DNA of 64,000 nt from Falsigemmobacter faecalis (GTDB lineage: Bacteria > Pseudomonadota > Alphaproteobacteria > Rhodobacterales > Rhodobacteraceae). The notes beneath the pieces were generated by a model. The model searched no databases and was not told the origin of the DNA. It saw nothing but the letters and a program-made list of their open reading frames with translations. Shown here piece by piece: positions 43,803 to 53,987 of this stretch. The DNA lies in the NCBI RefSeq assembly GCF_003863335.1, contig NZ_RRAZ01000003.1, forward strand, positions 62,001 through 126,000. The letters are read 5' to 3'. Positions within the stretch are counted from its first letter, which is position 1. Every line of letters starts with the position of its first letter. The translations under genes and the position numbers were made by a program.

Positions 43803-46800
43803 TTGCGATTCTCTAAACTCCGTCTCAACGGCTTTAAAAGCTTTGTCGATCCGACCGATCTGGTGATCGGGGACGGGCTGACGGGGGTCGTCGGCCCGAA
43901 CGGCTGTGGTAAATCCAACCTGCTCGAAGCGCTTCGCTGGGTGATGGGGGAGAACCGTCCCACCGCCATGCGTGGCGGTGGTATGGAAGATGTGATCTTC
44001 GCAGGCACCGCCACCCGCGGCGCGCGCAACTATGCGGAAGTTGCCCTCAGCATCGACAATGAAGACCGCCTGGCCCCCTCGGGTTTCAACGAGTCTGTCA
44101 TGCTGGAGGTGGTGCGCCGTATCACCCGCGATGCCGGGTCGAACTATAAGATCAACGCCAAAGATGTCCGCGCGCGCGATGTGCAGATGCTCTTTGCCGA
44201 TGCCTCAACGGGCGCGCATTCGCCCGCGTTGGTGCGTCAGGGCCAGATTTCTGAGCTGATCAACGCCAAGCCCCGTGCCCGCCGCCGGGTGCTGGAAGAG
44301 GCTGCCGGGATCTCGGGGCTTTATCAGCGCCGTCATGAGGCGGAACTGCGCCTCTCTGCCGCCGAGACCAATCTCACCCGCGTGGATGATGTGATTGAGC
44401 AGCTGGCCCAGCAGCTCATCAGTCTTTCGCGTCAGGCCCGCCAGGCAGCGCGGTACCGCGAGATCGGCCGGGATCTGAAGCGCGCTGAGGGCATGTTGCT
44501 GGCCCGCCGCTGGCACGAGGCCGAGATGGCGCGCCTGGGGGCTCTCGCCCAGTTCTCTGAGGCCCTTCGCCTGACCGCCGAGGCCGAGACCCGCACTGAG
44601 GAGACCGCCGCGGCCCGCGAAGCCGCCGAAGCGGCCCTGCCGGCGCTGCGCGAGGAAGACACGATCGCGGCCGCGCTTTTGCAGCGCCTGATCTTGCAGC
44701 GCGAGACCCTGGCCCAGGAAGAAAGCCGCGCGACCGAACGGGTCGCCGCCCTGCGCGCCCGCATCGCCCAGCTGGCCCGCGATGCCGAGCGTGAGGCGGT
44801 GATCAACCGCGATGCCGGTGAAACCATCCGCCGCCTTGAGTGGGAGCTGGAACAGCTCGCCCGCGCCCAGGACGGCGAGGTTGAGCGGCTCGACGAACTC
44901 GCAGCCCTGGCCCAGGAAGCGGCAATGGCCGTGGCCACGGTGGAAAGCCGCCTCTCAGATGCCACTGAGGATGCGGCGGAACTGTCCGCCCGCGCCCAGA
45001 GCATCCGCCGCAGCCGCGGCGAAGGCACCGCCGCCCTTGAGCGCGCCCGCAGCGAGGCCACCCGCGCCGCCGCCGCCGCCGAGGCCGCTTCTGAGGCACT
45101 GGAAGCCGCAAGCGAGGCCTTCTCTGAGGCCGAAGAGGCCCAGGCCGAAGCCCTCGACGCCGCCACCGAAGCCGAAGAACGTCTCGCGGGCGCCGAAGAA
45201 GCCCGCGAAGCGCTGCAGGCCCGTGAGGCCGCGGCCCGTGCCGCCCGCGCGACCGCTGAGGGCGATCTCGCGGCCCTGACCTCTGAGGCCGCAGGTCTGG
45301 ACCGCCTTCTGGCCCGCGCCACCTCCAAAACCGGCGAGGCCCTGCTTGAGCGCCTCACCGTCGAACCCGGCTTCGAAGCGGCCCTCGGGGCTGCGCTGGC
45401 CGATGATCTGCGCGCCCCGGAAATCAGCGCCGCAGATCCCACCGGCTGGGCGCCGATGGTGGATTACACCGATGCCGAAGCGCTGCCCGCCGGTCTTACC
45501 CCGCTGCGCGCGCATGTCACCGCCCCCGAGGTCCTGGATCGCCGTCTGGGCCGCATCGGCCTGGTCGATCGCGCCCAGGGCATGGCGCTGCAGCCGCTGC
45601 TGCGCCCCGGCCAGCGCCTCGTGTCGCGCGAAGGCGATCTCTGGCGGTGGGACGGCTACCGCGCGGCCGCAGGCGATGCCCCCTCCGCAGCCGCTCTGCG
45701 CCTGCAGCAGGTCAACCGCCTCGCCGCCCTTCGCGAAGAACTGACCATGGCAGAGGCAAAGGTCGCCGAGGCCACCGCCCTGCATACCCGCCTGCAGTCT
45801 GACCTCGCCGCCCTCACCCAGGCCGATCAGTTTGCCCGTGAGCAGCGCCGCAGCGCCGACAGCCGCCTCACAGAGGCCGGCCGCCGCCTCGCCCGCGCCG
45901 AAGGTGACCGCTCGCTGGCCGCTGGCCGCCTCGAAGCCGCCCGCCAGGCGGGGGAACGGGCCGAACGTGCGGCCGATGACGCCGCCGCCCGCCTCGAAGA
46001 GGCCGCCGAGGCTGAAACCGCCCTCCCCGATCTCGCCGATCTGCGCGCTGAGGTTGAGGCCCTGAAAACCGAAGTCGAGGCCGCGCGCAGCACCATGATC
46101 GCCCGCCGCGCCGCCCATGAAGAGGCCAGACGCGACGGCGAAGCCCGCACCCGCCGCCGCCAGGAAGTGATGAAAGAGCTCTCCGGCTGGCGTCACCGCC
46201 TCGAGACCGCCGAGCGGCACTCAGAAGACCTGCAGGAACGCCGCGAGGCCGCGGAAGAAGACCTCGCCGAAGCCCTGGAACAGCCCGACGAAATCCTCGC
46301 CCGCCGCGAGGAGCTCGCCGAAGCCATTGAGACCGCCGAGACCCGCCGCCACAGCGCCCGGACCCACCTTGCCGAGGCCGAATCTGCCCTGCGCAGCGCC
46401 CAGGACGGCGAACGCCTCTCCGCCACCGCCCTCACCCAGGCGCGCGAAGCCCGCGCCCGCGCCGAGGCCCGCGCCGAGGCCACAAAAGACGCCACCGAGG
46501 CTGCCGCCGCCCGGATCCGCGAAGACCTTGAACAGGAGCCGGCCGAGCTTCTCGAAACCCTCGGAACACCCCCGGACCAACTCCCCGATGCGCAGGAACT
46601 GGACCTTGAGGCACAGCGCCTGCGCCGCGCCCGCGACCAGCTCGGCGCCGTGAACCTGCGCGCCGAAGAAGACGCGCTCGCCATACAGACCGAACACGAC
46701 AGCCTGCGCCACGAGAAAGAAGAACTCGAAGAGGCGATCCGCAAACTCCGCTCCGGCATCTCCTCACTCAACCGCGAGGGGCGTGAGCGCCTGCTCGCCG

Positions 46801-47261
46801 CCTATGATGTGGTGAACGGCAATTTCGCCCTGCTCTTCACCCATCTCTTCAACGGCGGCGAAGCCCGCCTTGTGATGGTCGAATCCGACGACCCCCTCGA
46901 AGCCGGCCTTGAGATCATGTGCCAGCCGCCGGGCAAAAAGCTCTCGACCCTCTCGCTCCTCTCCGGCGGCGAGCAGACCCTGACGGCCCTCGCCCTGATC
47001 TTCGCAGTCTTCCTCGCGAACCCCGCCCCGATCTGCGTGCTCGATGAGGTGGATGCGCCGCTCGATGATGCCAATGTGACCCGGTTCTGCGACCTTCTCG
47101 ATGAGATGACCCGCCGCACCGACACCCGCTTTCTCATCATCACCCACCATGGCGTCACCATGAGCCGCATGGACCGCCTCTTTGGCGTGACCATGCAGGA
47201 ACAGGGCGTCAGCCAGCTCGTCAGCGTCGATCTCAAACGCGCCGAAGCCCTCGTCGCCTGA
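43803..47261 (+). CDS. smc: Chromosome segregation protein SMC
   Basis: This 1152-residue ATPase organises the chromosome with ScpA and ScpB. The N-terminal head has Walker A GPNGCGKS at 31-38. Long coiled coils very rich in Ala, Glu and Arg flank a hinge near 500-640. The C-terminal head has the signature LSGGEQTLTALALIFA and Walker B ICVLDEVDAPLDDANV. The start is TTG at 43803 with AGGTG just before it; related Rhodobacteraceae Smc proteins begin at the same residue (MRFSKLRLNGFKSF). No other start is in frame upstream. A strong terminator and a structured repeat follow. Confidence 0.95.
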   Translation: MRFSKLRLNGFKSFVDPTDLVIGDGLTGVVGPNGCGKSNLLEALRWVMGENRPTAMRGGGMEDVIFAGTATRGARNYAEVALSIDNEDRLAPSGFNESVMLEVVRRITRDAGSNYKINAKDVRARDVQMLFADASTGAHSPALVRQGQISELINAKPRARRRVLEEAAGISGLYQRRHEAELRLSAAETNLTRVDDVIEQLAQQLISLSRQARQAARYREIGRDLKRAEGMLLARRWHEAEMARLGALAQFSEALRLTAEAETRTEETAAAREAAEAALPALREEDTIAAALLQRLILQRETLAQEESRATERVAALRARIAQLARDAEREAVINRDAGETIRRLEWELEQLARAQDGEVERLDELAALAQEAAMAVATVESRLSDATEDAAELSARAQSIRRSRGEGTAALERARSEATRAAAAAEAASEALEAASEAFSEAEEAQAEALDAATEAEERLAGAEEAREALQAREAAARAARATAEGDLAALTSEAAGLDRLLARATSKTGEALLERLTVEPGFEAALGAALADDLRAPEISAADPTGWAPMVDYTDAEALPAGLTPLRAHVTAPEVLDRRLGRIGLVDRAQGMALQPLLRPGQRLVSREGDLWRWDGYRAAAGDAPSAAALRLQQVNRLAALREELTMAEAKVAEATALHTRLQSDLAALTQADQFAREQRRSADSRLTEAGRRLARAEGDRSLAAGRLEAARQAGERAERAADDAAARLEEAAEAETALPDLADLRAEVEALKTEVEAARSTMIARRAAHEEARRDGEARTRRRQEVMKELSGWRHRLETAERHSEDLQERREAAEEDLAEALEQPDEILARREELAEAIETAETRRHSARTHLAEAESALRSAQDGERLSATALTQAREARARAEARAEATKDATEAAAARIREDLEQEPAELLETLGTPPDQLPDAQELDLEAQRLRRARDQLGAVNLRAEEDALAIQTEHDSLRHEKEELEEAIRKLRSGISSLNREGRERLLAAYDVVNGNFALLFTHLFNGGEARLVMVESDDPLEAGLEIMCQPPGKKLSTLSLLSGGEQTLTALALIFAVFLANPAPICVLDEVDAPLDDANVTRFCDLLDEMTRRTDTRFLIITHHGVTMSRMDRLFGVTMQEQGVSQLVSVDLKRAEALVA

Positions 47262-47270
47262 CCCACAAAA

Positions 47271-47310
47271 AGCGGGGGGCCCCCCGCCCGGGCCCCCCGC
47301 TTTGGCTTTT
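47271..47310 (+). terminator. Terminator of smc
   Basis: A perfect 12-bp stem (AGCGGGGGGCCC / GGGCCCCCCGCT, 47271-47301) with a 7-nt loop is followed by TTGGCTTTT. It begins 10 bp after the smc stop and merges into repeat copy B. Confidence 0.88.
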
Positions 47311-47344
47311 CAAAAATACTCCGGGGTCCGGGGCAGCGCCCCGG
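47301..47344 (+). repeat. Structured intergenic repeat, copy B
   Basis: TTTGGCTTTTCAAAAATACTCC is followed by GGGGTCCGGGG and a 7-bp hairpin (CCGGGGC / GCCCCGG). It shares block order with copies at 9305 and 48430, with different hairpin arms. It lies between the smc terminator and the 3' end of the quinone reductase gene, overlapping the terminator's tail. Confidence 0.75.
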
Positions 47345-47356
47345 CGCTCTCCCGCC

Positions 47357-48328
47357 TCACAGCGTCAGAATGGTGGCCCCCGTCGTGGCCCGCGCCTCAA
47401 GGCTGCGATGCGCCCCGGCGATGTCCTCCAGCGCATAGCGCTGATCAATCCGGATCTTCACCGCCCCCGATGTCACCTTCTCAAAAAGCATCTTCGCCAT
47501 GGCCTGGCAGTCTTCATGCCGCGCAATATGGGTGAACAGCGTCGGCCGCGTCAGCTGATAAGAGCCCTTCGCCAGCACCCCCAGCGAGACCGGCGGCACC
47601 ACCCCCGAAGCACTCCCGAAAGAAATCATCATCCCCACCGGCCGCAGCGAGTCCATCGAGCCCTCAAAGGTCGAAGCCCCCACGGAATCCATCACCACAT
47701 CCACACCACGCCCGCCGGTCAGCTCCCGCACCTTCGGCGCGAAAGGACCGTCGTTGTAATTGATCGCCGCATCCGCCCCATGCTCCAGCGCGAGACGACA
47801 TTTCTCCTCCGATCCGGCCGTGGCAATCAGCCGGATCCCCTCCGATTTCGCCCATTGACAGGCGATCAGCCCGACCCCCCCGGCCGCCGCATGAAAAAGC
47901 ACAGTATCCCCGGCCTTCAGCGGCACGGTGCGGTGAAAAAGATACTGAACGGTCAAACCCTTCAGCATCATCGCCGCGCCTTCTTCAAAGGAAATCCCCT
48001 CCGGCAGCGGACAGACCTGGGCTGCGGGCATCACCCGTGCCTCGGTATAGGCCCCGGGCGGCTGTGCCGCATAGGCCGCGCGGTCCCCGGGCTTCAGATG
48101 GGTCACCCCCGCGCCCACGGCCTCCACCACCCCGGCCGCTTCCATCCCAAGCGCCTGCGGCATCTGCATCGGATAAACGCCGGCGCGCTGATAGACATCG
48201 ATGAAATTCAGCCCGACGGCATGATGCCGGATCCGGATCTCTCCCGGCCCCGGCTCACCCACCGCGCGGTCTTCAATCGTCAGAACCTCCGGCCCGCCAT
48301 GGGCATGGATCACAACTGTTTTCGCCAT
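47357..48328 (-). CDS. Quinone oxidoreductase (zinc-free MDR family)
   Basis: This 323-residue NADPH-dependent reductase belongs to the QOR branch of medium-chain dehydrogenases. It has the family start KTVVIHAHGGPEVL, AVGLNFIDVYQRAGVYP, and the cofactor motif AAAGGVGLIACQWAK. The catalytic-zinc cysteine and histidine are absent, as in QOR. The ATG at 48328 has GGGGAGA upstream; a longer frame to 48388 adds a non-family leader. It probably reduces quinones or other enones. It is transcribed toward smc and ends just past repeat copy B. Confidence 0.9.
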   Translation of the reverse strand: MAKTVVIHAHGGPEVLTIEDRAVGEPGPGEIRIRHHAVGLNFIDVYQRAGVYPMQMPQALGMEAAGVVEAVGAGVTHLKPGDRAAYAAQPPGAYTEARVMPAAQVCPLPEGISFEEGAAMMLKGLTVQYLFHRTVPLKAGDTVLFHAAAGGVGLIACQWAKSEGIRLIATAGSEEKCRLALEHGADAAINYNDGPFAPKVRELTGGRGVDVVMDSVGASTFEGSMDSLRPVGMMISFGSASGVVPPVSLGVLAKGSYQLTRPTLFTHIARHEDCQAMAKMLFEKVTSGAVKIRIDQRYALEDIAGAHRSLEARATTGATILTL

Positions 48329-48429
48329 TCCGGATCTCCCCCTGAAATGCGCCCAGTCTGACCTGCAACGGCGGCCCTGAAAAGCCATTCCCGGACCTGG
48401 CCCGCCCGAATGCGCGCCACGCCCCTGAC

Positions 48430-48480
48430 TTTGGCTTTTTCCAAATACTCCGCGGGGGTCCGGGGGCGCGAAGCCCCCGG
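48430..48480 (+). repeat. Structured intergenic repeat, copy C
   Basis: TTTGGCTTTTTCCAAATACTCC is followed by GGGGGTCCGGGGGC and an 8-bp hairpin (CCGGGGGC / GCCCCCGG) with a GCGAA loop. It lies immediately 3' of the Tex gene, which is read on the opposite strand. Confidence 0.75.
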
Positions 48481-48489
48481 GGCTCGCCC

Positions 48490-50826
48490 TCAGCGCTTCT
48501 TCATGGCATCGAGAAGCGCCGCGCCAAAGCCGCCCGGCGCATCCTGACGCGGCTTCGGCCCCGAGGACATCGGCCCGCGCCCGCCTTTGGGCGCAGCTCC
48601 CTTCGGCCCGCCCGCCGCGCGGCGCTCAGCGGCCTCCTCACGCCCGCCGCCATCGCTGCGCATGCTCAGCGCGATGCGCTTGCGCGGCACATCGACCTCG
48701 GTCACCCGCACCTTCACCACATCACCGGCTTTCACCACCTCATGGGCGTCTTTCACAAAACGGTCCGCCAGCTGGCTTACATGCACCAGACCGTCCTGAT
48801 GCACACCGATATCCACGAAGGCCCCGAAGGCCGCCACATTGGTCACCGTGCCTTCCAGCAGCATCCCGACCCGCAGATCGGTAATGCCCTCCACACCATC
48901 GGTGAAAGTCGCGGTCTTAAAGGCCGGACGCGGATCGCGGCCCGGTTTTTCCAGCTCGGCCATGATGTCTTTGACGGTGGGCACCCCGAAACGCGCATCG
49001 GCAAAATCGCGCGGCTCCAGACGCTTCAGCGGCGCGGAATCCGCCATCAGCGCGCGCAGATCCCGCCCGCAGGCCTCGATGATTTTGCGCGCCACATCAT
49101 AGGCTTCCGGGTGCACGGACGAGCCATCAAGCGGCTCTTTGCCGTTTTGAATGCGCAAAAAGCCCGCGCATTGCTCAAAGGCTTTCGGGCCAAGCCGCGC
49201 CACCTTCAAAAGCTCTTTGCGGGTCGCAAAAGGCCCATTGGCATCGCGGTGGCTGACGATGGTCTCGGCCAGCCCCGCCCCGATCCCCGCCACCCGCGCC
49301 AGCAGCGGCGCCGAGGCGGTGTTGAGATCCACCCCGACCGCGTTCACCGCATCTTCGACCACCCCGTCCAGCGCCTTGCCCAGACGGTGCTGGTCCACAT
49401 CATGCTGATACTGGCCCACGCCGATCGATTTTGGCTCAATCTTCACCAATTCCGCCAGCGGATCCTGCAGCCGCCGCGCAATGGAAACCGCGCCGCGCAG
49501 ACTGACATCGAGCCCCGGGAATTCCGCCGCCGCCAGCGCCGAGGCTGAATAGACCGAGGCCCCGGCTTCCGAGACGATCACCCGCGTCGGCTTTTTCGAA
49601 CCCGGCATCAGCGCCAGCAGATCGCCGACCATCTTCTCGGATTCCCGGCTCGCCGTGCCATTGCCGATGGCGATCAGATCGATGTTATATTTGCCGATCA
49701 GCGCGGCCAGCGTGGCCTGGGCGCCGCGCAGATCATTCTTCGGCTGGAAGGGGTAGATCGTCGCCGTCTCCAGCAGCTTGCCGGTGCCGTCAACCACGGC
49801 CAGCTTGCAGCCGGTGCGGATCCCGGGATCAAGGCCCAGCGTCGTGCGCCCACCCGCCGGAGCGGCCAGCAGCAGGTCCTTGAGGTTGCGGCCAAAGACC
49901 CGGATCGCCTCTTCCTCAGCCCGCTCGCGCAGCTCCATCATCAGATCGACCGAAAGCGAGGGGCGCAGTTTCACCCGCCAGATCCAGCCGGAAATGGTCG
50001 AAAGCCACTCATCGCCCTTGCCGCCGCGCCCCACATTCAGCGAGGCTTTCACCATAATCTCGCTGCGGCCCTGACCCGGCGCGGCCTCCGTATCGGCCTC
50101 CAGATCCATCGACAAAAAGCCCTCATTGCGGCCACGGAACATGGCCAGCGCCCGGTGACCGGGGGCGGTGGCAAGGTTCTCGCTATGGCCGAAATAATCC
50201 GAAAACTTCGCGCCCTCAGCCTCTTTGCCGTCGATCACTTTGGCCACGATCTTCGCTTCGCGGCGCAGGAAATCGCGGATGCGGGTCTTCAGATCGGCAT
50301 TCTCGGCCACGCCTTCGGCGATGATATCCCGCGCACCCTCCAGCGCGGCTTTCACATCGGCGATGTTTTCCGACAGATAAGCGGCGGCAAGACCCGAAGG
50401 ATCTGCCGCGCGGTCACCCAGGATCGCATCGGCCAGCGGTTGCAGCCCGTTTTCCCGCGCGATCATCGCCTTGGTGCGGCGCTTGGGTTTATAGGGCAGG
50501 TAGATATCTTCCAGCTCAGCCTTGGTGGTGACGCCGGCGATTTTCGCGGCCAGCTCATCGGTCAGCTTGCCCTGCTCGCGGATCGAGGAGGTCACGGCCT
50601 CACGGCGGCTGTGCAACTCTCGAAGATAGCTCAGCCGCTCATCAAGGGTGCGCAGCTGGGTGTCATCAAGGCCCCCCGTCACTTCTTTGCGGTAGCGCGC
50701 GATGAAGGGCACCGTGGCCCCGCCGTCGAGCAGCGCCACGGCCTGCACCACCTGATCGGCGCGGGCCCCGATTTCACTGGCAATCGCAATGGCAATCTGG
50801 CGGGCGGGGTCTTGGGCAATCGCCAT
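48490..50826 (-). CDS. tex: Tex-family RNA-binding transcription accessory protein
   Basis: This 778-residue cytoplasmic protein has the Tex layout. An N-terminal helical region ([34 protein letters not shown]) is followed by a YqgF/RuvC-like domain ([19 protein letters not shown]), helix-hairpin-helix segments ([22 protein letters not shown]), and an S1 RNA-binding domain near residues 655-730 ([20 protein letters not shown]). A Gly/Pro/Arg/Lys-rich tail closes it. Tex proteins bind nucleic acid and affect transcription and RNA processing; the exact role in this group is not established. It starts at 50826 and is divergent from the amidohydrolase. Confidence 0.94.
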   Translation of the reverse strand: MAIAQDPARQIAIAIASEIGARADQVVQAVALLDGGATVPFIARYRKEVTGGLDDTQLRTLDERLSYLRELHSRREAVTSSIREQGKLTDELAAKIAGVTTKAELEDIYLPYKPKRRTKAMIARENGLQPLADAILGDRAADPSGLAAAYLSENIADVKAALEGARDIIAEGVAENADLKTRIRDFLRREAKIVAKVIDGKEAEGAKFSDYFGHSENLATAPGHRALAMFRGRNEGFLSMDLEADTEAAPGQGRSEIMVKASLNVGRGGKGDEWLSTISGWIWRVKLRPSLSVDLMMELRERAEEEAIRVFGRNLKDLLLAAPAGGRTTLGLDPGIRTGCKLAVVDGTGKLLETATIYPFQPKNDLRGAQATLAALIGKYNIDLIAIGNGTASRESEKMVGDLLALMPGSKKPTRVIVSEAGASVYSASALAAAEFPGLDVSLRGAVSIARRLQDPLAELVKIEPKSIGVGQYQHDVDQHRLGKALDGVVEDAVNAVGVDLNTASAPLLARVAGIGAGLAETIVSHRDANGPFATRKELLKVARLGPKAFEQCAGFLRIQNGKEPLDGSSVHPEAYDVARKIIEACGRDLRALMADSAPLKRLEPRDFADARFGVPTVKDIMAELEKPGRDPRPAFKTATFTDGVEGITDLRVGMLLEGTVTNVAAFGAFVDIGVHQDGLVHVSQLADRFVKDAHEVVKAGDVVKVRVTEVDVPRKRIALSMRSDGGGREEAAERRAAGGPKGAAPKGGRGPMSSGPKPRQDAPGGFGAALLDAMKKR

Positions 50827-50946
50827 GGGGCACCTGTCTTAAAGTCTCGGGAGGCAGAGGTAACCCCGGCTTCGCGCAGGTTGCAAGTGGCCCTTGCGGT
50901 GCCCGCGGCTTCCCGCCAGTCTCGCCGCATCAACAAGGAGAGTGAC

Positions 50947-52110
50947 ATGGCTCTTATTCCCGCGATTGCCGATCATGCCGCAGAGCTGACGGCGATTTTC
51001 CAGGACCTCCACGCCCATCCCGAAATCGGTTTTGAGGAAACGCGCACCGCCGCGATCGTGGCGGCAAAGCTGCGCGACTGGGGCATTGATGAGGTGCATG
51101 AAGGGGTCGGCGGCACCGGCGTCGTCGGCATTATCCGCGGCGCGCGCCCCGGTGCGCGCCGGGTGGGTCTGCGCGCCGATATGGATGCGCTGCCGATCGA
51201 GGAAACCTCAAACCTCGCCTATAGCTCAAAAAATCCGGGCAAAATGCATGCCTGTGGCCATGACGGCCATACCACCATGCTGCTCGGGGCTGCGAAATAT
51301 CTGGCCGACAGCCGCGATTTCGCAGGCACCGTGGTGCTGATCTTTCAGCCCGCCGAAGAGGGCCTGGGCGGTGCTAAGCGCATGATCGCAGAGGGGCTTT
51401 TTGAGCGCTTCCCCTGCGATGAGATCTACGGCATGCACAACAGTCCCAATGGCAAATCCGGCTGGATGGGCATGCGCAAAGGCGCGGCCATGGCGGGGGC
51501 GGCTTTCTTTGACATTCGCATCACCGGGGTCGGCAGCCATGCCGCGCAGCCTCAGGACAGCAAGGATGCGCTGCTGATCGCGGCCTCGCTTGCCTCTGAG
51601 TTGCAGACCATCCGCGCCCGCAACATCCATCCGCTGGATATGCTGGTGCTTTCGGTGACCAAGCTGAACGCCGGAACCGCCTATAATGTGGTGCCGGAAA
51701 CCGCGGGCATGGGGGGCACGATCCGCTATTTCTCGGATGCGGCTTTTGAGCTGGCCTCGCGGCGGATGAAAGAGATCTGCAAAGGCTATGCCCTGGCGCA
51801 TGGCGTTGAGATCGACTGCGATGTGCGCGGCGCCTTTGATGTGCTGGTCAATGGTGACGAATATACCGAGGCCTATCTTGAAGCCGGCCGTGAGATCCTG
51901 GGCGAAGAGGCGGTTGAGGGCGAAGTACCACCCGTCACCGGCTCAGAGGATTTCGCCGATATGCTGCGTCTGGTGCCGGGGGCCTATTGCCAGATCGGTC
52001 ATGCGGGCACCGTGCCGCTGCACAACCCGGCCTTCCGTCTGGATCCGGCGATCCTTCCGGTGGGCGCATCGGTCTATGCGCGCCTTGTCGAAAAGCGCCT
52101 CGTGGCCTGA
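50947..52110 (+). CDS. M20-family amidohydrolase (hippurate hydrolase-like)
   Basis: This 387-residue metal-dependent amidohydrolase has RADMDALPIEE, the metal-site HACGHDGHTTMLLGAAKYL, FQPAEEGLGGAKRMI with the catalytic glutamate region, and late GSEDFADML. It resembles N-acyl-amino-acid amidohydrolases. AAGGAGAG at 50934-50941 fixes the ATG at 50947. A frame extending far upstream overlaps the Tex gene on the opposite strand and is not credible. The 120 bp to the Tex start must contain both promoters. Confidence 0.92.
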   Translation: MALIPAIADHAAELTAIFQDLHAHPEIGFEETRTAAIVAAKLRDWGIDEVHEGVGGTGVVGIIRGARPGARRVGLRADMDALPIEETSNLAYSSKNPGKMHACGHDGHTTMLLGAAKYLADSRDFAGTVVLIFQPAEEGLGGAKRMIAEGLFERFPCDEIYGMHNSPNGKSGWMGMRKGAAMAGAAFFDIRITGVGSHAAQPQDSKDALLIAASLASELQTIRARNIHPLDMLVLSVTKLNAGTAYNVVPETAGMGGTIRYFSDAAFELASRRMKEICKGYALAHGVEIDCDVRGAFDVLVNGDEYTEAYLEAGREILGEEAVEGEVPPVTGSEDFADMLRLVPGAYCQIGHAGTVPLHNPAFRLDPAILPVGASVYARLVEKRLVA

Positions 52111-52149
52111 GAGAGGGCAGGGCGGCGCCGCGCGGCTCTTTGCGCAGGC

Positions 52150-52190
52150 AAAAGACAAAGACGTGCTGCCCGACCCTGGTTGGGCAGCAC
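52150..52190 (-). terminator. Terminator of the small hypothetical gene (minus strand)
   Basis: GTGCTGCCC (52163-52171) pairs with GGGCAGCAC (52182-52190) around a 10-nt loop. Read on the minus strand the tail is GTCTTTGTCTTTT, so it serves the gene at 52232-52582. A second small hairpin (GGGCGG..CCGCCC, 52205-52220) lies between. Confidence 0.7.
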
Positions 52191-52231
52191 AGAGAAAGAG
52201 GTCAGGGCGGCTTGCCGCCCCGCCTTGCAGT

Positions 52232-52582
52232 TTAGCCGCTGGTCAGCAGCCAGACCGGCTCATTGTCGCGGGCGACATAGTCCAGCGCCGCGCGGTCCTG
52301 CACTTTGGAGGCGCGTTTGAAGCTGCAGAGCAGCTCATCGCCCTCAACCTCGACCGCATTGATGAGGCAGGTCAGAATATGCCGTGGCCCCTCATGGATT
52401 TCCACAAGCCCGCGCAGATGTGTGACGTCATCCAGGGCGAGGGAGAATCCGTCGGTCCACATGCGGCGGATGGAAAAAACCATATCCCCCTGATGCAGGG
52501 ACAGGCGACGGCGGCGGCCACCCTGGCGCAGCCTGGCGCCCTGCAATCCATCACGAATCTCGGCCGGCAGATATTCCATCAT
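52232..52582 (-). CDS. Conserved hypothetical protein of Rhodobacterales
   Basis: This 116-residue soluble protein begins MMEYLPAEIRDGLQGARLRQ. It has an Arg-rich stretch (GGRRRRLSLHQGDMVFSIRR) and then a beta-rich part including DDVTHLRGLVEIHEGPRHIL and LLCSFKRASKVQDRAALDY. GGAGGT lies 11 bp upstream of the ATG at 52582. A longer frame starting at 52612 lacks such a site. Proteins of this shape recur in the Rhodobacterales, and I know of no assigned function. It has no signal or membrane segment. Confidence 0.75.
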   Translation of the reverse strand: MMEYLPAEIRDGLQGARLRQGGRRRRLSLHQGDMVFSIRRMWTDGFSLALDDVTHLRGLVEIHEGPRHILTCLINAVEVEGDELLCSFKRASKVQDRAALDYVARDNEPVWLLTSG

Positions 52583-52808
52583 CTCACACCTCCAACTGAC
52601 CCGAGTTTGCACCGCAATAGATGAAGATCAAGTCAAGGTTGTGACAGGCCTGCCGCTCTGTCTGATCTTTCCAGTGCCTTTCCCGGGCTCTTTGTGTAAC
52701 GCCCGGCGCTGCGCCCTGGCTCCGGGGGAAATGCAAAAGACCTCACGGGAAAGTCCCTTGGCGCGGCGGCCTGCGCGGGACTAAGCTCTGATCAAACGGG
52801 AGAGCGGA

Positions 52809-53987
52809 ATGTGGCAGCGGTTCAGCGGCGCACTGGCCCTTTGTCTGGGGCTGACGACAACGGCGGCAGGGGCTGCGACCTGCGGCGGTGATTTCGCAAC
52901 CTGGCTTCAGGGCCTGCGGGCGGAACTGCTGGCCACCGGAGCTTCGGAGGCCGGGGTGAGCCGCTTTCTGCGCGGTGCAGCGCCCGATCCGAAGGTGCTG
53001 GCAGCCGACCGCCAACAGGGGGTGTTTCAGCGCAGCTTCACGGATTTCTCCCGCCGCCTGATCAGCGCCGACCGGCTGAACAAAGCGCGCGCGAAGCTGA
53101 CATCAGAGGCCGCTCTGCTGGCGCAGGCGGAACGGGACTACGGAGTGCCGCCCGGAATTCTGCTGGCCTTCTGGGCCTTTGAGACGGACTTTGGCGCGGT
53201 TCAGGGGGATTTCAACACCCGCAACGCGCTGCTGACCCTGGCCCATGACTGCCGGCGACCTGAGCTGTTTCGCCCGCAGATCGCCGCCGCCTTTGAGCTG
53301 AGGCAGAGGGGCGATTTTGACCCCGCCACCACCAGGGGGGCCTGGGCCGGAGAGATTGGCATGGTGCAGATGCTGCCCGCCGATCTGCTGGCGCGCGGTG
53401 TGGACGGCGATGGGGACGGGCGGGTCGATCTGCAGCACTCGGTCGCCGATGCGCTGTTGTCAGGCGCGGCCCTGATCCGCGATCACGGCTGGCAGGCCGG
53501 GCAGCCCTGGCTGACCGAGGTGCGCCTGCCGAAAGACTTCGACCTCAGCCACAGCGGGCTGACGGACTGGCTGCCGGTCGCTGACTGGCGCGCAAAGGGC
53601 CTGGCCCCGCGCGAAGGCGATCTGCCCGGGACGGGTGAGGCGGCGCTGCTGCTGCCCCAGGGGCGTCTGGGTCCGGCTTTTCTGGTCTGGCCGAATTTCC
53701 GCGTGCTCTCCGAATGGAACAAGAGCCTCGTCTATGTCACCACGGCGGCCTATTTTGCCACCCGCATTGAAGGCGCGCCGGTCTTTGATCCCGGCAACCC
53801 GGTGCCGGGGCTGACCCCCGCAGACATGACCGCGCTTCAGGAAAAGCTGAAGCAGCGCGGCCATGATGTGGGCAGGGTCGATGGCATTCTGGGGCTGATG
53901 ACGCGCGAAGCCGTGCGGCGCGAACAGATCCGCCTTGGCCTGCCGCCTGATGCCTGGCCTGACCGCAACCTGCTGGAGCGGCTGTGA
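52809..53987 (+). CDS. Lytic murein transglycosylase B-like with PG-binding domain
   Basis: This 392-residue exported enzyme cleaves peptidoglycan glycan strands to 1,6-anhydro products. It has a signal peptide (1-22), the MltB catalytic region with Glu125 in FWAFETDFGAVQG, and QMLPADLLARGVDGDGDGRV. A C-terminal PG_binding_1 domain is at about 330-390 (LTPADMTALQEKLKQRGHDVG). GGGAG at 52799-52803 supports the ATG at 52809. Its stop overlaps the next gene by one base. Confidence 0.92.
   Translation: MWQRFSGALALCLGLTTTAAGAATCGGDFATWLQGLRAELLATGASEAGVSRFLRGAAPDPKVLAADRQQGVFQRSFTDFSRRLISADRLNKARAKLTSEAALLAQAERDYGVPPGILLAFWAFETDFGAVQGDFNTRNALLTLAHDCRRPELFRPQIAAAFELRQRGDFDPATTRGAWAGEIGMVQMLPADLLARGVDGDGDGRVDLQHSVADALLSGAALIRDHGWQAGQPWLTEVRLPKDFDLSHSGLTDWLPVADWRAKGLAPREGDLPGTGEAALLLPQGRLGPAFLVWPNFRVLSEWNKSLVYVTTAAYFATRIEGAPVFDPGNPVPGLTPADMTALQEKLKQRGHDVGRVDGILGLMTREAVRREQIRLGLPPDAWPDRNLLERL

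Noticed and set aside
44432-46220. Long Ala/Ser/Arg-rich and Gly/Leu-rich frames opposite smc
   Set aside because: They arise from the Glu/Ala/Arg coiled-coil codons of Smc read backwards.
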